A stretch of 40,289 nucleotides of DNA from Phycisphaerales bacterium (GTDB lineage Bacteria > Planctomycetota > Phycisphaerae > UBA1845 > Fen-1342): positions 1 to 40,289 of the forward strand of contig JAGQOO010000004.1 in the NCBI GenBank assembly GCA_020427345.1. Reading direction: 5' to 3'. Below the pieces are notes generated by a model. That model was not told the DNA's origin. It did no database searches and saw only the letters and a program-made list of their open reading frames with translations. Positions within the stretch are counted from its first letter, which is position 1. Every line of letters starts with the position of its first letter. Below are positions 36,491 to 40,289 of the stretch, piece after piece. The position numbers and the translations under genes are program-made.

Positions 36491-37271
36491 CGCTCTCCAG
36501 GTTTTGTCCGAGGAAACGCGATCCGACCGCGCGAAATCGCGTGGGATTGTCCGAAACGAATACACGCATGCTAGCCGGGGCTCCAGCGGCGGACAACCAG
36601 CCGCGATCCGCCAGCATAGCCGCCACCGCGTGGGCCGCCTCCTGCCCGCTGTCGATAATCGCCACATTCGGCCCCAGCACGGCCGCGATCGCCTCGCGTA
36701 ACAGCGGGTAATGCGTGCAGCCCAGTATGACCGCTTTCGGGCTCAACTCGCCGAGCGGCGTCAGATAGGTTTGCGCCGTTAAGGCGACAATCGGATCATC
36801 CGAAAGCCGACCCTCCTCCGCGAGTGGCACAAACAGGGGGCAGGCTGTCGACTCAATCCGCTGCCCCGGATTGATGTGGTGGATTGCGCGGACGTACGCG
36901 CCACTCGCGATGGTCGCCTCGGTGCCGATCACGCCGATCGCACCATCGCCGGCGGCGACGGTCGCGCCTCGCGCACCGGGCTCGACCATCCCGATTACTG
37001 GCACATCCGTAACTGCGCTGAGCGCGTCCATCGCGACCGCGCTGACCGTGTTGCACGCGGCGACAATCAGTTTCGGATCAAACGTCAACAGAAACTCGGC
37101 CGCCTCACGGGCAAACTGCGCGACGATCCGCGGCGATTTCGTTCCATATGGCACGCGGGCCGTGTCGCCGAAATACACGATCGGCTCCGCCGGCAGCGCG
37201 CGGCGCAACTCGCGCACGACGGACAATCCGCCAACGCCGGAATCAAAAACCGCGATCGGTCGCTGCGTCAC
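36429..37271 (-). CDS. murI: Glutamate racemase
   Basis: The 280-residue protein matches MurI over its whole length: IAVFDSGVGGLSVVREL with D10/S11, YFGDTARVPYG, LIVAACNTVSAVAM with catalytic C73, IGMVEPGARGA, IGVIGTEATI and VILGCTHYPLL with C185. The two cysteines deprotonate either face of glutamate to make D-glutamate for peptidoglycan. The GTG start at 37271 has GGGG five bases upstream and gives the standard N-terminus; a second GTG at 37292 would add seven residues. It lies 45 bases downstream of the DUF2961 gene and overlaps the HEAT-repeat gene. The presence of a proper murI supports a peptidoglycan-containing planctomycete. Confidence 0.95.
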   Translation of the reverse strand: MTQRPIAVFDSGVGGLSVVRELRRALPAEPIVYFGDTARVPYGTKSPRIVAQFAREAAEFLLTFDPKLIVAACNTVSAVAMDALSAVTDVPVIGMVEPGARGATVAAGDGAIGVIGTEATIASGAYVRAIHHINPGQRIESTACPLFVPLAEEGRLSDDPIVALTAQTYLTPLGELSPKAVILGCTHYPLLREAIAAVLGPNVAIIDSGQEAAHAVAAMLADRGWLSAAGAPASMRVFVSDNPTRFRAVGSRFLGQNLESVELVDLEPHAVPSRIAPSVR

Positions 37272-37315
37272 GCAATCCCCAGGTCGTGGCACGGGCGTCC
37301 CACCCGCGCGGCATT

Positions 37316-39274
37316 CTAAGGCGCCTCAACGGGTTCCACCGTGAAGCAATCCACAATCATCGTCCGACTCGCCGTCAACACGATTTCATGCTCCCCCGCG
37401 CCCGGCGCCCACTCCGCCACAGTGTACAACCCGTTGGCGGTTCCATTCGCATAAGTCACCACGCCGATCGTGCCGCCCTTGTCATCCGTCAGCGTCAGTG
37501 TCTCAAAACCGCGCCGCGGATGCACCCGAACCCCCAGTCGCACCTTCCCGACCGGCGTCGTGATCCGAAAACGCGTCGGCGTGTTTTCCTTCAACCCGAC
37601 GGCGGCCTCGCCGGAATACAGCGTTTCCCGCTGCGGCGTGATTGTGCCAGCCCCAGCCTGTAGCGCCGTTTCCGCCTCAACCGCAAATGGGATGCGCAGT
37701 CCGTTTGGCGTCACCATCTCGCGATCAATCGCGTCAAAACGCGCCGTCGAATCCGGCGTGGCGTACCAGTAGGCGACACTGCTGTAGTCCACGTCCTTCA
37801 ACCCGTTGTCCTGCCAGTTCTCGATCGTGATTGCCAGGCCGCGCTGAAAAGGCACATCGTCCGCGACAAACCAGCGATAGACGGACTGCTTGCCGAAGGC
37901 GTTGACCAGCGGCGCGCCGCTGAACGCCTCACTATGCGCGTGCAGCGGTGGTGTGTCGTCGACAAAGTCCGCCGTGCCCGTGCCATAGATGGCCGGGAAC
38001 GTGTCGTCATCGACCCAGACCTTGTGATCGCCGCGGCCCCACCACTCCGCGCGCGGACAATCCACACTGAGTGTGCATCCGACCAGCCGTCCGCGCCCGA
38101 TGGCCGTCAGGATCGGGTAGTCAAATGACTGACACGGCGCCTCACTGTTGAAGCGCGCGTGAAACCGCAGGCGGTCGCCGGGCTTGCCCTCGCGATCAAA
38201 CCGCACGTACGTCAACAGTCCGATCGCCTCGCGACCTTCGTTCAGGTTTTCGATCTCGATTCGCGCGCCGTTCGCAAAGGGCATCGGAAACAGGCAATAC
38301 ATGAATCGATCATCGCCCGGCTTGCGATCCGGCAATGGCATGCGCAGGTCGTAGTCTGTTCCGACTGGAATGCCGCGCGTCGAGCGCAACTCAAACCCGG
38401 AGCCGAAAAAGTCGACAAGCGGCGCCTCGACATACGGCTCCGCGCGGCCGTCAAAGAAAATCCGAATCACGCACTTGCGCAGTGCGAACACTTGTCGCGG
38501 GTTCCTTCGATCCGTCAGTCCGACGAACAGGCCGCGAATCGTGCCCTGCCCCTTGATGTCCTCACTAAGTTTGGCCCCGGCCGCGAGGTCCTGCTTATTG
38601 CTGTATGCGATCGTGTGGCGCTCGCCGAAGATCGCGTCCTGGCTCAGGCCGAGTTGCATCGCCTCGGTCACATCGCGCAGCGCTTTGCGGGCCGCGTCAT
38701 CTAGTTTTCCGCCGAACGGCTCGACCGATTGCCCCTTGGCGACCTGACGACAGTCAATCTGATAGCGCCCGTCAAATCCGCGACACGCGATGCGCAACGA
38801 CTTGGCATACCCGATTGGCGACAGGTTCACCCAACCGCCGGCTTCCGTCGTTTCATATGTCAACGGCTGACCAAACGGCGCCACGCCGCCGTCAACGAAC
38901 AGCTTCATTTCCGCGTCGATCACCTGACGCCCGTCCACCCAGACGCGCAAGTCGCCGGCGGGCGCATCGACCCAGAACCGCGCCACATAGCCCGCGCCAT
39001 CAATTTCGGCCATCACCGACCACTCGCCGTCCTGCCGCACGAACTGGCCGCGATCATTGTCCGCGTCCCAGTTCACATACCGCCCGTCCTCGACGCGCAT
39101 CGACGCGCGGTCAAAGCTCGAAAACAGCACCGTGCGTTCGCCCTCCGCCGGCGGGTCAGCGAGCCGGTCCAGATCAATCAGCCGCCGATACAAGTCCGCC
39201 TGTGACAAAGCCCCATCCGCGCGGGCGTTGGCGACACTCATCGCTGCTACAAGAAATGCAATCGCGGTTCGCAT
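37316..39274 (-). CDS. Exported DUF2961 (GH172-like) protein, catalytic residues apparently lost
   Basis: The 652-residue protein has a signal peptide (MRTAIAFLVAAMSVANA) and the DUF2961 body: LIDLDRLADPPAEGERTVLF, SSFDRAS, DGEWSVMAEIDGAGYVARFW with LRVWVDGRQV, then IGRGRLVGCTLSV, EWWGRGDHKVWVDDD and FPAIYGTGTADF. DUF2961 is the glycoside hydrolase family GH172 (for example difructose-dianhydride and alpha-furanosidase enzymes), made of two jelly rolls. In active members the motifs read WWGEGD and GTGTEDY; here the Glu positions are R414 and A435, 21 residues apart. A C-terminal jelly-roll-like extension (VRLGVRVHPRRGFETL) follows. AAAGGA precedes the ATG. It could be a sugar-binding protein derived from an enzyme, or an enzyme with other catalytic residues. 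Confidence 0.8.
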   Translation of the reverse strand: MRTAIAFLVAAMSVANARADGALSQADLYRRLIDLDRLADPPAEGERTVLFSSFDRASMRVEDGRYVNWDADNDRGQFVRQDGEWSVMAEIDGAGYVARFWVDAPAGDLRVWVDGRQVIDAEMKLFVDGGVAPFGQPLTYETTEAGGWVNLSPIGYAKSLRIACRGFDGRYQIDCRQVAKGQSVEPFGGKLDDAARKALRDVTEAMQLGLSQDAIFGERHTIAYSNKQDLAAGAKLSEDIKGQGTIRGLFVGLTDRRNPRQVFALRKCVIRIFFDGRAEPYVEAPLVDFFGSGFELRSTRGIPVGTDYDLRMPLPDRKPGDDRFMYCLFPMPFANGARIEIENLNEGREAIGLLTYVRFDREGKPGDRLRFHARFNSEAPCQSFDYPILTAIGRGRLVGCTLSVDCPRAEWWGRGDHKVWVDDDTFPAIYGTGTADFVDDTPPLHAHSEAFSGAPLVNAFGKQSVYRWFVADDVPFQRGLAITIENWQDNGLKDVDYSSVAYWYATPDSTARFDAIDREMVTPNGLRIPFAVEAETALQAGAGTITPQRETLYSGEAAVGLKENTPTRFRITTPVGKVRLGVRVHPRRGFETLTLTDDKGGTIGVVTYANGTANGLYTVAEWAPGAGEHEIVLTASRTMIVDCFTVEPVEAP

Positions 39275-39317
39275 GGCGGGACGTCCTTTCGAAACCGGCG
39301 CAGCGCCGGATCAGCGG

Positions 39318-40289
39318 TCAGACGTTGAACTTGATGTTCATGATGTCGCCATCCTGCACGACATAGTGCTTCGGCTCCTGCCGCACGAGGTTCTGGGCCT
39401 TGGCCTCGCGCATCGAGCCCACGCGGTGCAGGTCGTCAAACGCGAGCGTCTCCGCCCGAATAAACCCGCGCGCCAGATCGGAGTGAATCTTGCCCGCCGC
39501 CTCGACCGCAGTGAACCCGCGCGGAATCGGCCACGCCCGCACTTCCGGCTCGCCCGCGGTCAGGAAACAGATCATGCCCAGGGCATCGAACGAAGCGCGA
39601 ATAATCCGATCTCGCGCCAACGCGGTAATGCCCCATTCCTCCATGAACGCCGCCCGGTCGGCCTCCTCAACGCCCATGATCTCCGCTTCGATCGACGCGC
39701 ACACCGCAATCGTCTCACGCGCCAGCGGATCGGTCAGGGGCGGCTCCTCCGAAGCGGCACTTTCATTTACGTTGACCGCGACGACTGATTCCTTCTGCGT
39801 CAAGAAACCGAAGCTGCGCACCGATTTCTCATCTTCCGGCGTTTGAATCACTTCGCTCAGCGGCTTGCCTTCCTCGAGCGCCGTCCGGCACTGATGCAGC
39901 AGATCGAGTTCGGCTTTCTGCTTGTCGCGATCCTTGGTGGGCTTTTTGATCGACGCTTCGAGCCGCTCGATGCGGTTCTCGCAGATCACAAAGTCAGCGA
40001 CCTGCATCTCCTCGCGAATCAGCCGCAAATCCGCCGCCGCGTCGACGCGCCCGCGAAACGCCGGCGCTCCGGGGTTCTCGAACGCGCGGAGCACGATCAG
40101 CAAGGCGTCCGCTTGGCGCAAACTTGGCAGGTGCTTGGTCAGGCCCGCGTTTTCGGCGTCGCCCGCGCCCGGCAGGTCGACGAATTCCATCGTCGCCTCG
40201 GTCCGCTTGCGCGGTTTGAAGACCTCTTCGAGGTAGTCCAAACGCGTATCCGGCGCCTTCACCGACGCCAGCCGCTCCTCCGCCGCGTG
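39318..40289 (-). CDS. YchF/DUF933 family P-loop GTPase/ATPase, N-terminus outside window
   Basis: The reverse-strand frame remains open to the window edge, so the P-loop and N-terminus are missing; about 323 residues are seen. The visible part has the switch-like VDLPGAGDAENAG, VICENRIERLEASIKKPTK (the coiled-coil insert of YchF) and AVNVNESAA in the guanine-contact region. The C-terminal TGS/DUF933 domain carries GMICFLTAGEPEVRAWPIPRG, AGKIHSDLARGFIRAE and VVQDGDIMNIKFNV. YchF/OLA1 proteins bind ATP or GTP and associate with ribosomes. The switch segment departs from the usual DIAGLVKGASxGEGLGN, so this may be a divergent paralogue. An internal GTG at 40262 is not the true start. Confidence 0.88.
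   Translation of the reverse strand, partial: HAAEERLASVKAPDTRLDYLEEVFKPRKRTEATMEFVDLPGAGDAENAGLTKHLPSLRQADALLIVLRAFENPGAPAFRGRVDAAADLRLIREEMQVADFVICENRIERLEASIKKPTKDRDKQKAELDLLHQCRTALEEGKPLSEVIQTPEDEKSVRSFGFLTQKESVVAVNVNESAASEEPPLTDPLARETIAVCASIEAEIMGVEEADRAAFMEEWGITALARDRIIRASFDALGMICFLTAGEPEVRAWPIPRGFTAVEAAGKIHSDLARGFIRAETLAFDDLHRVGSMREAKAQNLVRQEPKHYVVQDGDIMNIKFNV

Overview
The window is GC-rich, densely coded bacterial chromosome, most likely from a planctomycete of the Phycisphaerae type. Three things point there: secreted proteins ending in dockerin-like calcium-loop pairs of the form DxNGDGxVxxxDLxxLLxxFG, an ECF sigma/anti-sigma pair of planctomycete style, and DUF4159, DUF2961 and DUF6370 proteins. 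The assignment rests on protein style only, because there is no rRNA here. I see no insertion sequence, prophage, integrase or CRISPR array.

Layout, left part (1-14131): the tail of a FlgM-like anti-sigma factor, a solitary Flp-type pilin, two secreted dockerin-tailed proteins (one with BNR/Asp-box repeats), a glycine-rich RRM RNA-binding protein, a DDAH-type amidinohydrolase, a very large secreted repeat/Ig-like protein with a Cys-hydrophobic-Arg tail, a DUF2207 membrane protein, a DUF6370 lipoprotein, a double-domain 6-pyruvoyl-tetrahydropterin-synthase-like protein and an SDR-family epimerase/dehydrogenase.

Middle part (14132-24567): rpmH (ribosomal protein bL34) with a recognisable promoter, leader hairpin and upstream palindrome, a GNAT acetyltransferase, tRNA-Thr(CGT), the ECF sigma/anti-sigma pair, an exported PCMT-like protein behind a large DUF4159 protein, a Hanks-type Ser/Thr kinase with a C-terminal membrane anchor, a lipoprotein, an intergenic REP-like repeat cluster, an exported esterase and a TVP38/TMEM64 membrane protein.

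Right part (24684-40289): the most notable block is a tightly packed four-gene forward operon (24684-28822). It encodes a C39-like cysteine peptidase, a RimK-type ATP-grasp ligase with an N-terminal RLAN-like domain, a GCS2-type glutamate-cysteine-ligase-like amidoligase and an N-formylglutamate-amidohydrolase-like hydrolase. Two bond-forming and two bond-breaking enzymes suggest synthesis, trimming and turnover of a small peptide or amide conjugate whose identity is unknown. A convergent FHA-GAF histidine kinase follows. The rest is a reverse-strand housekeeping block: NAD-dependent DNA ligase, a lipoprotein, a PIG-V-like mannosyltransferase, a YfiH/laccase-domain protein, a HEAT-repeat lipoprotein, glutamate racemase, a GH172-like (DUF2961) protein that appears to lack both expected catalytic glutamates, and the C-terminal part of a YchF-type GTPase cut off by the window end.
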